Below, in pieces: positions 18,448 through 27,338 of a DNA stretch of 64,000 nt. A program made the position numbers and the translations under genes. The notes beneath the pieces are model-generated. The model did not search any database. It had not been told where the DNA came from and was given only the letters and a program-made list of their open reading frames with translations. The stretch is from Dactylosporangium sp040605635 (GTDB taxonomy: Bacteria; Actinomycetota; Actinomycetes; Mycobacteriales; Micromonosporaceae), in the NCBI RefSeq assembly GCF_040605635.1, contig NZ_JBEXDG010000005.1, forward strand, positions 124,001-188,000, written 5' to 3'. The stretch's first letter is position 1. Each line of letters opens with the position of its first letter.

Positions 18448-20301
18448 TCACCGGATCGCCTCGGGGTCGCCTTCTGAGGAGGTCAGGGTCCAGGTGCTGT
18501 TGGGGATGGCTGCCCGTAGCAGCGTGCCGCCGCCGGTGGGGCTGGCGATGGTCAGGTGTCCTCCGAGTGCCTCGACGCGGTCCTGCAGACCGGTGAGTCC
18601 GGTGCCGCGGCGCGGGTCGGCGCCTCCGACGCCGTCGTCGCGGATCAGGACGTGCAGGGTGTCGTCCCGGGTTGCGACCTGCACCTGCACGACCGTGGCG
18701 TGGGCGTGTCTGGCCGCGTTGGCCAATGCTTCGGACACGAGGTGATACGCGGCTATCTCATCCCGTGTGGGCATGCGCCGGCAGGTGTGGAGGTCGAGCT
18801 CGACCGGCACCGGGGATCTGCGGGCGAGCGCCTTGAGCGCGGGTGGCAGGCCGCCCGCGGCGAGCAGCGTCGGGTGGATGCCCCGGGAGATCTCCCGCAG
18901 GTTGTCCACGGCATCGTTCAGGGTGCACAGGGTGCGGGACAGTTCCGCCCTGGTCTGCTCCAGCTCCGGCGGCAGGCCGGCCCGCGTGATGCCGAGCTGC
19001 ATGGCGACGGCGAGGAAGTGCTGCAGTGCGCTGTCGTGCAGGTTACGTTCGATGCGCTGGCGGGCCTGGTCCGCGGCGGCGACCAGGCGGGCCCGGGACG
19101 CGGCAAGCTCAGCCTGGCTGTTGGCGTTGGCGATGGCGATGGCGGCGAGGTCGGTGAAGGCCGCGACGCGTGCCTCGGTGTCCGGTGGCAGCGGCTCGGG
19201 CCGGGTCCACGCGACACCGGCCACGCCCCACAGCCTCCCCGCGACCACGATCGGCACCCCGACCACGGAATGGATGCCCAGCTCGCGGGCGAACGCGGCG
19301 ACGGGGCCGGCGGCACCCTCGAAACCGTCGACTCTGGCTGCCTGGCCCGTGTCCCGCACCTTGACCAGAACGTTCTCACCCTCGATCGGCCAGCGCACCT
19401 GGGCCGCACTGAGCTCGGAGATGCTGGTCGAGGCGACGCTGGCCGTGCCGTCGGGCTCGTAGCGGCACAGCCACGTGCTGTATTCACCGAGCAGCCGGCG
19501 CAGCTCTATGGTGATCGCTTCGAAGACCTCGAGTGGGCGGCCACCGGACGCCACGAGTGTCGCCACCCGCCCCAACGCGGCCTGTTCGGCGGCGAGCCGG
19601 CGCAGGTGCTCCCGGCTTGCCGCACGTTCGCAGCCGGCGTGCAGCAGCGACGCCAGTGACGGCACGACCCGCTCCCGCAGCCGCCGCACCGTCCGCTGGG
19701 GAATGTCGGCCGGCACGATGATGGTCCCGACCTCGGCGGTGCCGGCGCGCAGCGGAAACGCCGAGTGCCGATCATCAGCGGGGACGGCGGCGAGGTGGAT
19801 CGCCGTGCCGGGCAGCTCGAGGGCCTGCGTGATGCGCTGTGCGACCGCGGGCAGCACGGCGGGAATGTCATCTGCGTGCAGCAGCAGCCGGGCCATGTCG
19901 GCGGTGAGATCCGACTCCTCGGCCTGGACGGTGCACAGCCGGGACAGGTCAGCCACCGCGCTGGTGGCCACCGCGACGATGAGCAGGAGCGCCAACCCGA
20001 TGACCTGCCGGATGTCGGTGATGGCGAATTTGCCGATGGGCTGGACGTGAAAGTAGATGAACGCCACGGTGCTCGTGACCGCGGTGGCCAGCCCGAGCCA
20101 CATTCCCCACACCATCGAGGCCACCAGCACCCCGATGATGTAGATCATGCCCGGGTCGAGCGGTGCCATCACCTCCTGGAGCGGATAGAGCAGGAGGGTC
20201 TCCACCACTATGAGCAGGGCGGCAACCGAGATCCCCAACCATCGGGGCGGGGGTGTCGGTCGCACCAGCCAGGACCACGAACCGACGTGCACAAACACCA
20301 T
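18448..20301 (-). CDS. Orphan sensor kinase, DUF4118-GAF-HisKA_3-HATPase
   Basis: A 617-residue membrane kinase. Four helices of a DUF4118 sensor (about residues 24-125, as in KdpD) come first, then a linker region, a GAF domain (GRVATLVASGGRPLEVFEAI to about residue 390), and the HisKA_3 box RIERNLHDSALQHFLAVAMQ with the phosphoacceptor His. The ATPase domain ends with ANAARHA, DDGVGGADP and GTGLTGLQDRV. No response regulator is adjacent on either side. It is divergent from two rhomboid-like genes across 145 bp. A soluble partner elsewhere in the genome is expected. Confidence 0.87.
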   Translation of the reverse strand: MVFVHVGSWSWLVRPTPPPRWLGISVAALLIVVETLLLYPLQEVMAPLDPGMIYIIGVLVASMVWGMWLGLATAVTSTVAFIYFHVQPIGKFAITDIRQVIGLALLLIVAVATSAVADLSRLCTVQAEESDLTADMARLLLHADDIPAVLPAVAQRITQALELPGTAIHLAAVPADDRHSAFPLRAGTAEVGTIIVPADIPQRTVRRLRERVVPSLASLLHAGCERAASREHLRRLAAEQAALGRVATLVASGGRPLEVFEAITIELRRLLGEYSTWLCRYEPDGTASVASTSISELSAAQVRWPIEGENVLVKVRDTGQAARVDGFEGAAGPVAAFARELGIHSVVGVPIVVAGRLWGVAGVAWTRPEPLPPDTEARVAAFTDLAAIAIANANSQAELAASRARLVAAADQARQRIERNLHDSALQHFLAVAMQLGITRAGLPPELEQTRAELSRTLCTLNDAVDNLREISRGIHPTLLAAGGLPPALKALARRSPVPVELDLHTCRRMPTRDEIAAYHLVSEALANAARHAHATVVQVQVATRDDTLHVLIRDDGVGGADPRRGTGLTGLQDRVEALGGHLTIASPTGGGTLLRAAIPNSTWTLTSSEGDPEAIR

Positions 20302-20446
20302 GGTAATCCGGCTCGTGACCCGGTCCGGCCAACTGGTGACGGCCGGACCGGTGCGTACGACCGGATGGTGCCCAGGGGGACCTCGCCGGCAACGGCCGCC
20401 GCCGGCAGGGAGGGTTGCGTGCCAGGCGGGCGGGTAGGTCGCGTTG

Positions 20447-21139
20447 ATGGTGACTGACGTCGAGCCGATCCTGCGGAGGTTCACCGCGCAGGGCCAGGCG
20501 CTGTTCGGGCCCGTGTGCGAGGCGGTCCGGCTGCGCCGGTACGGCCGGTTGTGGCTGGGTCCGGCCGCCGCGGTGCTGGTGACGGTCCTGGCTGTCGCCG
20601 CCCGGACCGAACCCGGGCATCCGGTCATCCGCCGGTATGCCATCACGCATCCCGACGATCCGCTGCTGGCCGTCCTGCCGCGGTTGCCCCTGTCGCTGTT
20701 CGCGCCGGCCGCGCTGCTGCCGTTCTGGTTCGCGGTATTCCAGGTGCTGCTCGTGTTCTCCCTGACCCAGGCGGTGCTGGGCACGGCGCGGACCGTCGCC
20801 GTCGCGGTCGCCGGGCACAGCGCCGCCACGCTGTCCGCGGCGCTGTGGGTCGCCGCCGGGCCGCCGGTCGGGCTCGGGTCGCAGGACGCCCACCTCGCCG
20901 ACGCCGGCCCATCGGCCGCGGTGGTGGCGCTGCTGGCGTACACCGCGGTCCGCCTGCGCATCGGGTGGCTCGCGGCGGCGCTCGTGGCGTACCACGGCGC
21001 TGAGGTCGTCGCCGTGGGTGGACTGTCTTCCCGCGAGCATCTCGTCGCCACATTGACCGGTGCCCTGCTGGCGCTGATCCTGGACCGGCGGTACGCCGGC
21101 ATCCTGGCGACGGGCAGGCCACTCGCACCAGATCCGTAG
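20447..21139 (+). CDS. Rhomboid-like integral membrane protein
   Basis: A 230-residue protein with about six helices. It resembles the actinobacterial rhomboid-like family: an Asp-Ala-Gly-Pro-Ser element (Ser156 in DAGPSAAVVALLAY) at the start of one helix and a His in a later helix (His198 in REHLVATLTGALLALI), the same layout as the Ser/His dyad of rhomboid proteases. Whether it is proteolytic is unknown. ATG 20447 is used; a GTG follows directly. The next gene is a second rhomboid-like protein 61 bp downstream, and the divergent neighbour is an orphan kinase. Confidence 0.65.
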   Translation: MVTDVEPILRRFTAQGQALFGPVCEAVRLRRYGRLWLGPAAAVLVTVLAVAARTEPGHPVIRRYAITHPDDPLLAVLPRLPLSLFAPAALLPFWFAVFQVLLVFSLTQAVLGTARTVAVAVAGHSAATLSAALWVAAGPPVGLGSQDAHLADAGPSAAVVALLAYTAVRLRIGWLAAALVAYHGAEVVAVGGLSSREHLVATLTGALLALILDRRYAGILATGRPLAPDP

Positions 21140-21200
21140 CGGTGGGCGACCGGCCGGGCACAGGGTTGACGGCCTGACGACCGGGTATCGGCGCAGGGTC

Positions 21201-22406
21201 GTGATCCACCGGACGTGGCGGCATACGAACCAGCCCGGCCTCGTGTCGGCCCGATATCTGCCTGGCGCCGACCTCGCCGCCGATCTTGCCGCGGGCGCAG
21301 GGCCGTCGGCGAAGGCGCGGGTGCTGCTGGCGGCGGCGAGGGGGCTACGGCTGGCGCCGCTGTACGTGGCGGCCGTGGTCGGGATCAGCATCGGCATCGA
21401 CAGGTTGTCCGGGCCGCAGGTCCGGACGCAGATCGTCGCGGCGAACTCCACCAACGTGGCCAACCTGGAGCAGCATCAGGTGTGGACGCTGTTCACCAGT
21501 GCGTTCGTGCTGAGTGGCCCGATCGAGCCGGTGCAGGTCGTGACGCTGTTGCTGCTCACCGGGGCGGCCGAACTGGTGTGGGGGCGGCGCCGGTTGGTCG
21601 AGGTGTTCCTGCTGACCCACGTGATCGCAAGCTGTCTGGTCTATGCGGTGCTGCAGATCGGCCTGCGCCACGGCTGGCTCGGCCGGGAGGTGGCCCGGGC
21701 CGCCGATGTCGGGACCAGCTACGGCGCGCACGCCGTCGCTGCCGCCCTGGCCTGCAGCCTGCCGGTGCGGGCCCGGCGGGTGCTGGTGCCCGCGGTGCTG
21801 GTCCTCGTGGTGCTGCCGTTCGCCGACGCCAGGACCTTCACCAGCCTCGGGCATCTCCTGTCGACCCTGATCGGGCTGCTGGCGGGCTGGCAGCTGCGGC
21901 ACCGTCCCCTCGCCGGGCGACTGCGCCGGCCGGGCGCGCAACGCACCGACCGGCCCGCGCTCTACACCTTCGGCACGGCGCGGCAGGCTCAGGACGCACT
22001 CGTCCTCGTGCTGCATCTGCGGGAGCAGCAGCTGATCCGTCTCGACGACGCCGTGGTCGCCTGGTCCGACGCCGGGTCCGGGGCCGGCCGTCCCTACCGG
22101 ATGCATGAACTGCAGACCCGTGACCTGGGCGTCCTCGACGGCGCGCTCGCCGGGGCCGCGTGGGGCATCGTGATCGGCACATTCGCCGGGTGGCCGATCA
22201 CCGGACTGACCGTCGGCGCCGCCGTGGCGGCGGCCGTGGCCGGGATCCACGACGCGGGGCTGTCCGACGCCGTCGTCGAGCAGGCGGCCCGCGGTGTCCC
22301 GGCGGGCGGGGCGGTCCTCGTGCTGCTCACCAGCCCGGCGGACCAGCCGCGCATCACGGCCGCGCTCAGCCGCGCCGGTGGCGTACCGCGCGATCCGGCC
22401 GGGTAG
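21201..22406 (+). CDS. Rhomboid-like protein fused to DUF1269
   Basis: A 401-residue protein with two parts. Residues 50-240 are a rhomboid-like membrane domain with Ser173 in DVGTSYGAHAVAAALA and His218 in TSLGHLLSTLIGLLAG. Residues 255-390 are a DUF1269 domain: a soluble start (QDALVLVLHLREQQLIRLDD), the glycine-zipper double hairpin GALAGAAWGIVIGTFAG then GLTVGAAVAAAVAG, and the final GAVLVLLTS. I know of no described function for this combination. Both dyad residues are in place, so it could be an active intramembrane protease. GTG start. Likely co-transcribed with the preceding rhomboid-like gene. Confidence 0.7.
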   Translation: MIHRTWRHTNQPGLVSARYLPGADLAADLAAGAGPSAKARVLLAAARGLRLAPLYVAAVVGISIGIDRLSGPQVRTQIVAANSTNVANLEQHQVWTLFTSAFVLSGPIEPVQVVTLLLLTGAAELVWGRRRLVEVFLLTHVIASCLVYAVLQIGLRHGWLGREVARAADVGTSYGAHAVAAALACSLPVRARRVLVPAVLVLVVLPFADARTFTSLGHLLSTLIGLLAGWQLRHRPLAGRLRRPGAQRTDRPALYTFGTARQAQDALVLVLHLREQQLIRLDDAVVAWSDAGSGAGRPYRMHELQTRDLGVLDGALAGAAWGIVIGTFAGWPITGLTVGAAVAAAVAGIHDAGLSDAVVEQAARGVPAGGAVLVLLTSPADQPRITAALSRAGGVPRDPAG

Positions 22407-22514
22407 CCGGCAGCCGGCCCGGTGGGTCCGGCCGCGGCGCGCGTGCTCGAACGCCGGCGGCCGGGGCCGCTCGCCGCGTCCTCAGCCGCCGGACCGGAAC
22501 GCCCTGCGGTGGAC

Positions 22515-22562
22515 GGCAGCGGGCGCCGTGCCGGTGGTGGCACCGGTGCGGCGCCCGCTGCC
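22515..22562. terminator. Long hairpin at convergent gene ends
   Basis: A perfect 14-bp stem (22515-22528 with 22549-22562, arm GGCAGCGGGCGCCG) encloses a second 6-bp stem (CCGGTG with CACCGG at 22531-22536 and 22541-22546). No T-run follows. It touches the stop codon of the minus-strand methyltransferase and lies 109 bp after the DUF1269 fusion, so it may terminate both. Confidence 0.65.
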
Positions 22563-23320
22563 TACGCCGCGCGGTTCAGGCGTCGGCGGGCGACGTAGAC
22601 GACGTTGACGGCGTAGCGGTCGGTGCCGGGCAGGATGCTCGCCGCGGAGTCGACGCCGCGGGCGATGCGGTCGAGGCCGCGGCGTTCGTACCAGCCCTGG
22701 GTGAGCATCGAGAAGCCGCGGCGTTCGACGATCTCGAAGCCGTGCCGGTCGAGGAGCCGGTCGATGTCGTCGTGGGAGAGCTCGGCGAACCAGCGCTGGC
22801 CGCGGAGGTGGCGGGCGCGGAGGTGGCGCAGTGAGCGGGCGTTGCCGTGGTTCTCGATGACGAGCAGCCCGGAGCCGGGAGTGGGCAGGGCGCGTGCGGC
22901 GAAGGTGAGGGCCCGGTCGCGGACGGTGTCGTCGACGTTGAGCAGGAGCCGGAACATGGTGACCAGCGCCGGTCCGTCCGGTGCGGTGACGGGCCATGGC
23001 GTGGGGCCGTCGGCGGGGACGGTGTGCAGGTGGGCGCGGGTGCCCACGGAGGCGGCCTTGGTGAGCATGTCGGTGGAGGTGTCGTAGCCGTGGGCGTCGC
23101 GGACGAGGCCGTGCAGGCTGCGGATCGCCCGGCCGGTGCCGCAGGCGAAGTCGTGCTGGACCGGTCGCCGGCCGGGGAACGCGCGGCGGACCAGGGCGCG
23201 CAGGTAGGCGCGCTGGCGTTCGTTGATCCGGGAGGCGTAGCTGCCGGGTGCGTAGGTGACGTGCTCGTACTTGTCGACCGCGCCGGTGTGCTGGAACACC
23301 TGCGCGTAGTTCGTGTCCAA
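22562..23320 (-). CDS. SAM-dependent methyltransferase (class I)
   Basis: A 252-residue cytosolic methyltransferase. Motif I is HDFACGTGRAIRSL (about residues 55-68), followed by HGYDTSTDMLTKAA as the acidic strand-2 loop and LVTMFRLLLNVDD as motif post-I. The C-terminal half includes the GFEIVERRGFSML strand typical of the fold. I chose TTG 23320 (MDTNYAQVF); an upstream TTG at 23359 would add 13 unlikely residues. Substrate unknown. It stands alone, facing the PadR operon divergently. Confidence 0.75.
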   Translation of the reverse strand: MDTNYAQVFQHTGAVDKYEHVTYAPGSYASRINERQRAYLRALVRRAFPGRRPVQHDFACGTGRAIRSLHGLVRDAHGYDTSTDMLTKAASVGTRAHLHTVPADGPTPWPVTAPDGPALVTMFRLLLNVDDTVRDRALTFAARALPTPGSGLLVIENHGNARSLRHLRARHLRGQRWFAELSHDDIDRLLDRHGFEIVERRGFSMLTQGWYERRGLDRIARGVDSAASILPGTDRYAVNVVYVARRRLNRAA

Positions 23321-23415
23321 AGCTGATCCCCGTTCCGTTGTGCCGCCTACCCGGGCCAACGGCGCCGTGACGCAGTGGATACGGCTCGTGACGGTACGCC
23401 ACGATCGAAGCGACC

Positions 23416-23454
23416 TACGCTGAGGGTATATACGCGGCGTATACCCTCAGCGTA
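23416..23454. promoter_or_regulatory. 39-bp palindrome, probable PadR operator
   Basis: TACGCTGAGGGTATA (23416-23430) and its exact complement (23440-23454) form 15-bp arms around a 9-bp centre; a second, offset palindrome TATACGC-G-GCGTATA (23429-23443) is nested inside. It sits at the start of the PadR gene, so bound repressor would occlude the promoter or the ribosome site. Confidence 0.8.
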
Positions 23455-23465
23455 TGGTGACGGGC

Positions 23466-23990
23466 ATGAGCGTTCCCCTCACGTTGCTCGGGCTCCTCGA
23501 ACGGGAGCCGAGCCACGGTTATGACCTCAAGCGTGACTACGACACCTTCTTCGGCCGGGGCAAGCCGCTGTCCTTCGGGCAGGTCTACGCGACCCTCGGC
23601 CGCCTCGCCCGGGACGAGCTGGTCGTCATCAGCGACGTCGAGCCGGGGGAGGGGCCCGACCGGAAGCGGTATCTCATCACCGACGCCGGCGCGACCGAGG
23701 TCGACACGTGGCTCACCGAGCCGGTCGAGCCGGAGCCGCACCTGCAGACGGTCCTGTTCGCCAAGGTCGTGCTGTCGCTGATGCTGGGCCGCTCCGCCGA
23801 GGACTACCTCGACCTGCAGCGCAGCGCGCACCTGCGGCGCATGCAGCAGCTCACCGAGGTCAAGCGGGCCGGCGACCTCATCGACGCGATGCTCGCCGAC
23901 CACGGCCTGTTCCACCTCGAGGCCGACCTGCACTGGATCGAGACGACCGTGGCGCGGCTCGACGCACTCACGAAGGAGATCCGCCGATGA
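23466..23990 (+). CDS. PadR family transcriptional regulator
   Basis: A 174-residue repressor with the PadR signature near the N-terminus: LTLLGLLEREPSHGYDLKRD, then SFGQVYATLGRLARDELVVI and the wing GPDRKRYLITDAG, followed by the coiled-coil C-terminal dimerisation domain. ATG 23466 is preferred; an earlier ATG at 23454 lies inside the long palindrome. First of three genes with four-base overlaps (PadR, ABC ATPase, ABC permease). It should repress this operon, released by a compound the transporter exports. Confidence 0.88.
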   Translation: MSVPLTLLGLLEREPSHGYDLKRDYDTFFGRGKPLSFGQVYATLGRLARDELVVISDVEPGEGPDRKRYLITDAGATEVDTWLTEPVEPEPHLQTVLFAKVVLSLMLGRSAEDYLDLQRSAHLRRMQQLTEVKRAGDLIDAMLADHGLFHLEADLHWIETTVARLDALTKEIRR

Positions 23991-24658
23991 TCGAGGCCAG
24001 CAACGTCAAACTGTCCTTCGGCCAGACCCCGGCGCTGCGCGGCGCCACCCTGACCGTCGAGCAGGGCGAGATCGTCGCCATCATGGGGCCCAGCGGCTCC
24101 GGCAAGTCGACGCTCCTGCACTGCCTCGCCGGCATCCTCGTCCCCGACGAGGGCGAGATCGTCTTCGACGGGCAGCGCGTCGACCGGCTCGACGAGACCC
24201 GCCGCAGCACGCTGCGCCGCGACAGGTTCGGGTTCGTGTTCCAGTTCGGGCAGCTCGTCCCGGAGCTGACCGCCGAGGACAACGTGGCCCTGCCGCTGCT
24301 GCTCGGCGGTGCCCGCCGGGCGGAGGCGGTCGCGCAGGCCCGGCCCTGGTTCGCCAGGCTCGGCATCGACGGGCTCGAGCAGCGCCGCTCCGGAGAGCTG
24401 TCCGGCGGTGAGGCGCAACGGGTCGCGCTCGCCCGCGCGCTCGTCGCCAGGCCCCAGGTCCTGTTCGCCGACGAGCCGACCGGGTCCCTCGACTCGCTCA
24501 CCGGCGAGCAGGTCATGGACCTCCTGGTCGACTCCGCCCGCGAGCAGGGCACCACCGTCGTCGTCGTCACCCACGAGGCCCGCGTCGCCGCCTACGCGGA
24601 CCGGCAGGTCGTCGTCCGCGACGGCCGCGTGCACGCCCTCGCCCGGAGCACGTCATGA
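23987..24658 (+). CDS. MacB/LolD-type ABC ATPase (PadR operon)
   Basis: A 223-residue ATPase: Walker A GPSGSGKSTLLHCLAG, Q-loop GFVFQFGQLVPEL, signature ELSGGEAQRVALARAL, Walker B VLFADEPTGSLDS and H-loop VTHE. The FADEPTG form is that of the LolD/FtsE-like exporter group. ATG overlaps the PadR stop and its own stop overlaps the permease ATG, so the complex is made from one message. Confidence 0.9.
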   Translation: MIEASNVKLSFGQTPALRGATLTVEQGEIVAIMGPSGSGKSTLLHCLAGILVPDEGEIVFDGQRVDRLDETRRSTLRRDRFGFVFQFGQLVPELTAEDNVALPLLLGGARRAEAVAQARPWFARLGIDGLEQRRSGELSGGEAQRVALARALVARPQVLFADEPTGSLDSLTGEQVMDLLVDSAREQGTTVVVVTHEARVAAYADRQVVVRDGRVHALARSTS

Positions 24659-26802
24659 TCCGCCTCGGGCTGCGGCTCACCCTCGCCGGCGGCCGCGAGG
24701 CCGCGGTCCGGCTCGCCGTCATGGCCGGTGCCATCGGACTCGGCGCGTGGCTGCTGCTGAGCACCCTCGCCGGCGTCAACGCCGTCGACGGCCAGTTCGC
24801 CCGGCTCGCCGCGCTCGGCGCGCAGGTCCACGCCGACGACGGTCCACTGTGGTGGGCCGAGCGCCACGACTACTTCGACGGGCGCAGCATCGAACGCTAC
24901 GACGCCGCCGTCATCGACGAGAAGGCGCCGGTGCCGCCGGGCCTGCCGCGGCTGCCCGCACCGGGGGAGTACTTCGTCTCGCCCGCCCTCGCGGAGCTGA
25001 TCGCCGCGGCCCCGCCCGCCGAGCTCGGCGACCGCTTCCCCGGCCGCCGGGCAGGGATCATCGGCGACGCCGCGCTGCCGTCACCCGGCAGCCTCAATAT
25101 CGTCGTCGGCGGCACGCCCGACTTCGTCTCGCAGCTGTACCGGGCGCAGCGCGTCGCCGCGTTCCCCACCGAGGCGTCGGGCATCCCCGTGGCCGCCCTC
25201 GACCTGATCCTGAGCGTCGTCGCCGGCGGGCTGCTCTTCCCCGTCCTCATCTTCATCGGCACCGCGACCCGCCTCACCGCGGCCCGTCGCGAGCAGCGCT
25301 TCGCCGCGATGCGCCTCATCGGCGGCACGCCGCGGCAGATCTCCGCCGTGGCCGCCGTCGAGTCGACCGTCGCCGCGCTGCTCGGCACCGCCGCCGGGTT
25401 CGGGCTCTACGCGGCGTTCCGCGTGCGGCTCGCCGGGATCCCGTTCACCGGCATGCCGTTCCAGCCCGAGGACGTCCGCCTGGGTCCGCTCGTGATCGTC
25501 GCGGTCGCGCTCGGCGTGCCGGTCGGAGCGGCGCTCGCCGCCCGCGTGGCGCTGCGCCGGGTCCGTATCTCCCCGCTCGGCGTCGTGCGCCGGGTCACGC
25601 CGAAACCGCCGCGCTGGTATCGCCTGATCCCGATGCTGGTCGGCGTCGCCGAACTCGTGTTCTTCATCGGCCGCGTGCCGTCGAGCTCCACCGCACAGGT
25701 CGCGGTGTTCCTGCCCGGACTGCTCCTCATCATGGCCGGCCTGGTCACCGCCGGGCCGTGGCTGACCATGGTCGGCGCCCGCCTGCTCGCCCGCCGGGCG
25801 CAGCGGCCCGCGACCCTCATCGCCGCCCGCCGCATGGCGGACAACCCCACGGCCGCGTTCCGGGCGATCAGCGGCGTCGTCCTCGGCCTCTTCGTCACCA
25901 CCACGGCCGTCGGCATCATCCAGACCATCGCCGCCGAACGAGGCCGCCACGTCGACACCCTCGCCGCCGGTACGATGATCACCACGTTCGAACGGAACCC
26001 CGACAGCGTCCCCGCCCCACTCGTCGCCGGCCTCACCGCCGACGCCGGGGTCCGCTCCGTCACCGTCGTGCGGGACAACCCCGTCCGTGACACCGGCTAC
26101 TCGGGTGTCGTGCGCTGCGCCGACCTCCCTGCCGAATACGGCCGCTGTGCCGACGGGGCCGTCGTCGCCTACACCTGGGGCGACCTCATGGGGTACAGGA
26201 CGACCCACGGCTCCGGCGTGATCTGGCCGGCGGCACCCGTCACCGAGGCGCAGGCCGCCGCGCAACCGGTCATCTCGGTCGTCGTCGGCACCGACGGATC
26301 CACCGCGGTCCTGGAACGCGTCCGCACCACGCTCCAGCGGGCGTTCCCCGACCTGCGGGTCCTGCCGGCCACCGAACGGGACCGCGCCGAAGACCAGACC
26401 TCGCAGCTCGCCGGCTTCGAGCAGCTCGCGTCCGTGGTCATCTTCGCCAGCCTGCCGATCGCCGGATGCAGCCTCGCCGTCAGCGTCATCGCCGGGCTCA
26501 CCGACCGCAAGCGGCCGTTCAGTCTGCTGCGTCTCACGGGTGTACAGCTGGGGGTCCTGCGCCGCGTCGTGGCCCTGGAGAGCGCCGTGCCCCTGCTGGC
26601 CGCCGCCGTCGTCGCGATCGCCGCCGGGCTGCTGGGCGCGCAGCTGTTCCTGACCGCGCAGATGGGCTACACCCTGCACCTGCCGGGACCGACCTACAGC
26701 GCGGTCGTCGCCGGAGCGCTCCTGCTGTCGCTGGGCATCATCGCCGCGACGTTTCCGCTGCTGCGGCGCATCACCGGCCCGGAGACCGCCCGCAGCGAGT
26801 GA
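24655..26802 (+). CDS. FtsX-like ABC permease (two-FtsX type)
   Basis: A 715-residue permease. Helix near residue 20, then an outer segment, and two FtsX domains: three helices around residues 185-295 (with REQRFAAMRLIGGTPRQISA) and again in the C-terminus (DRKRPFSLLRLTGVQLGVL), separated by extra helices around 330-420 and a second outer domain with a CADLPAEYGRCADG pair of cysteines. This layout is that of BceB-like and actinobacterial antimicrobial-peptide exporters or sensors. Its 3' end overlaps the convergent NUDIX gene by 32 bp. Confidence 0.88.
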   Translation: MIRLGLRLTLAGGREAAVRLAVMAGAIGLGAWLLLSTLAGVNAVDGQFARLAALGAQVHADDGPLWWAERHDYFDGRSIERYDAAVIDEKAPVPPGLPRLPAPGEYFVSPALAELIAAAPPAELGDRFPGRRAGIIGDAALPSPGSLNIVVGGTPDFVSQLYRAQRVAAFPTEASGIPVAALDLILSVVAGGLLFPVLIFIGTATRLTAARREQRFAAMRLIGGTPRQISAVAAVESTVAALLGTAAGFGLYAAFRVRLAGIPFTGMPFQPEDVRLGPLVIVAVALGVPVGAALAARVALRRVRISPLGVVRRVTPKPPRWYRLIPMLVGVAELVFFIGRVPSSSTAQVAVFLPGLLLIMAGLVTAGPWLTMVGARLLARRAQRPATLIAARRMADNPTAAFRAISGVVLGLFVTTTAVGIIQTIAAERGRHVDTLAAGTMITTFERNPDSVPAPLVAGLTADAGVRSVTVVRDNPVRDTGYSGVVRCADLPAEYGRCADGAVVAYTWGDLMGYRTTHGSGVIWPAAPVTEAQAAAQPVISVVVGTDGSTAVLERVRTTLQRAFPDLRVLPATERDRAEDQTSQLAGFEQLASVVIFASLPIAGCSLAVSVIAGLTDRKRPFSLLRLTGVQLGVLRRVVALESAVPLLAAAVVAIAAGLLGAQLFLTAQMGYTLHLPGPTYSAVVAGALLLSLGIIAATFPLLRRITGPETARSE

Positions 26803-27319
26803 GCCCGGCCTCCCGCAGCACCCGGGCGATGATCCGCGCGGAGCCGTCGGCGACGTCCCACACCTCGTCGCCGGCGGCGGCCGACGGCACGACCCGGCGG
26901 TGCGGCACCTCGAACCTCGGCTCCCACGGATCCAGCAGCACCTCCGCCCGCCAGAACGACCGCACCAGGACCACGCCCAGCTCGCGGCCGGCGACGCACT
27001 CCGACCGGGTGTGGCCGAGCAGCCGGGCCTCGGTCACCCGCACACACGCCTCCTCACGCATCTCGCGGCAGAGGGTCTCCAGGTCGGTCTCGTCACCTTC
27101 CTGCCGCCCGCCCGGCAGGCCGAAGTGCTCACCCTCGTGACTGACGAGGACCAGGTCGGTGCCGTCGAGACAGACCCCGCTCGCACCGTGCGCGCGACCC
27201 ACCGGCCGGTCGGCCGGCGGGTGCCACGACACCAGCCAGTCCTGGTGGTTGCCCCGGGCGGCGAGCGGCACCGCAACTGGTGCGGGCTCCGCCCGGCCGA
27301 CTGCGATCAGGTCCGGCAT
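26771..27319 (-). CDS. NUDIX hydrolase
   Basis: A 182-residue pyrophosphohydrolase. The Nudix box is recognisable as GLPGGRQEGDETDLETLC followed by REMREEACVRV; the usual Gly after the EE pair is a Cys, a mild deviation. A preceding SHEGEHFGLPGG places it among the diverse ADP-sugar/nucleotide NUDIX proteins. Only 19 bp separate its start from the divergent thioesterase gene. Substrate cannot be predicted. Confidence 0.82.
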   Translation of the reverse strand: MPDLIAVGRAEPAPVAVPLAARGNHQDWLVSWHPPADRPVGRAHGASGVCLDGTDLVLVSHEGEHFGLPGGRQEGDETDLETLCREMREEACVRVTEARLLGHTRSECVAGRELGVVLVRSFWRAEVLLDPWEPRFEVPHRRVVPSAAAGDEVWDVADGSARIIARVLREAGLTRCGRSPGR

Positions 27320-27338
27320 GATCGAAGGCTATCGGCCG

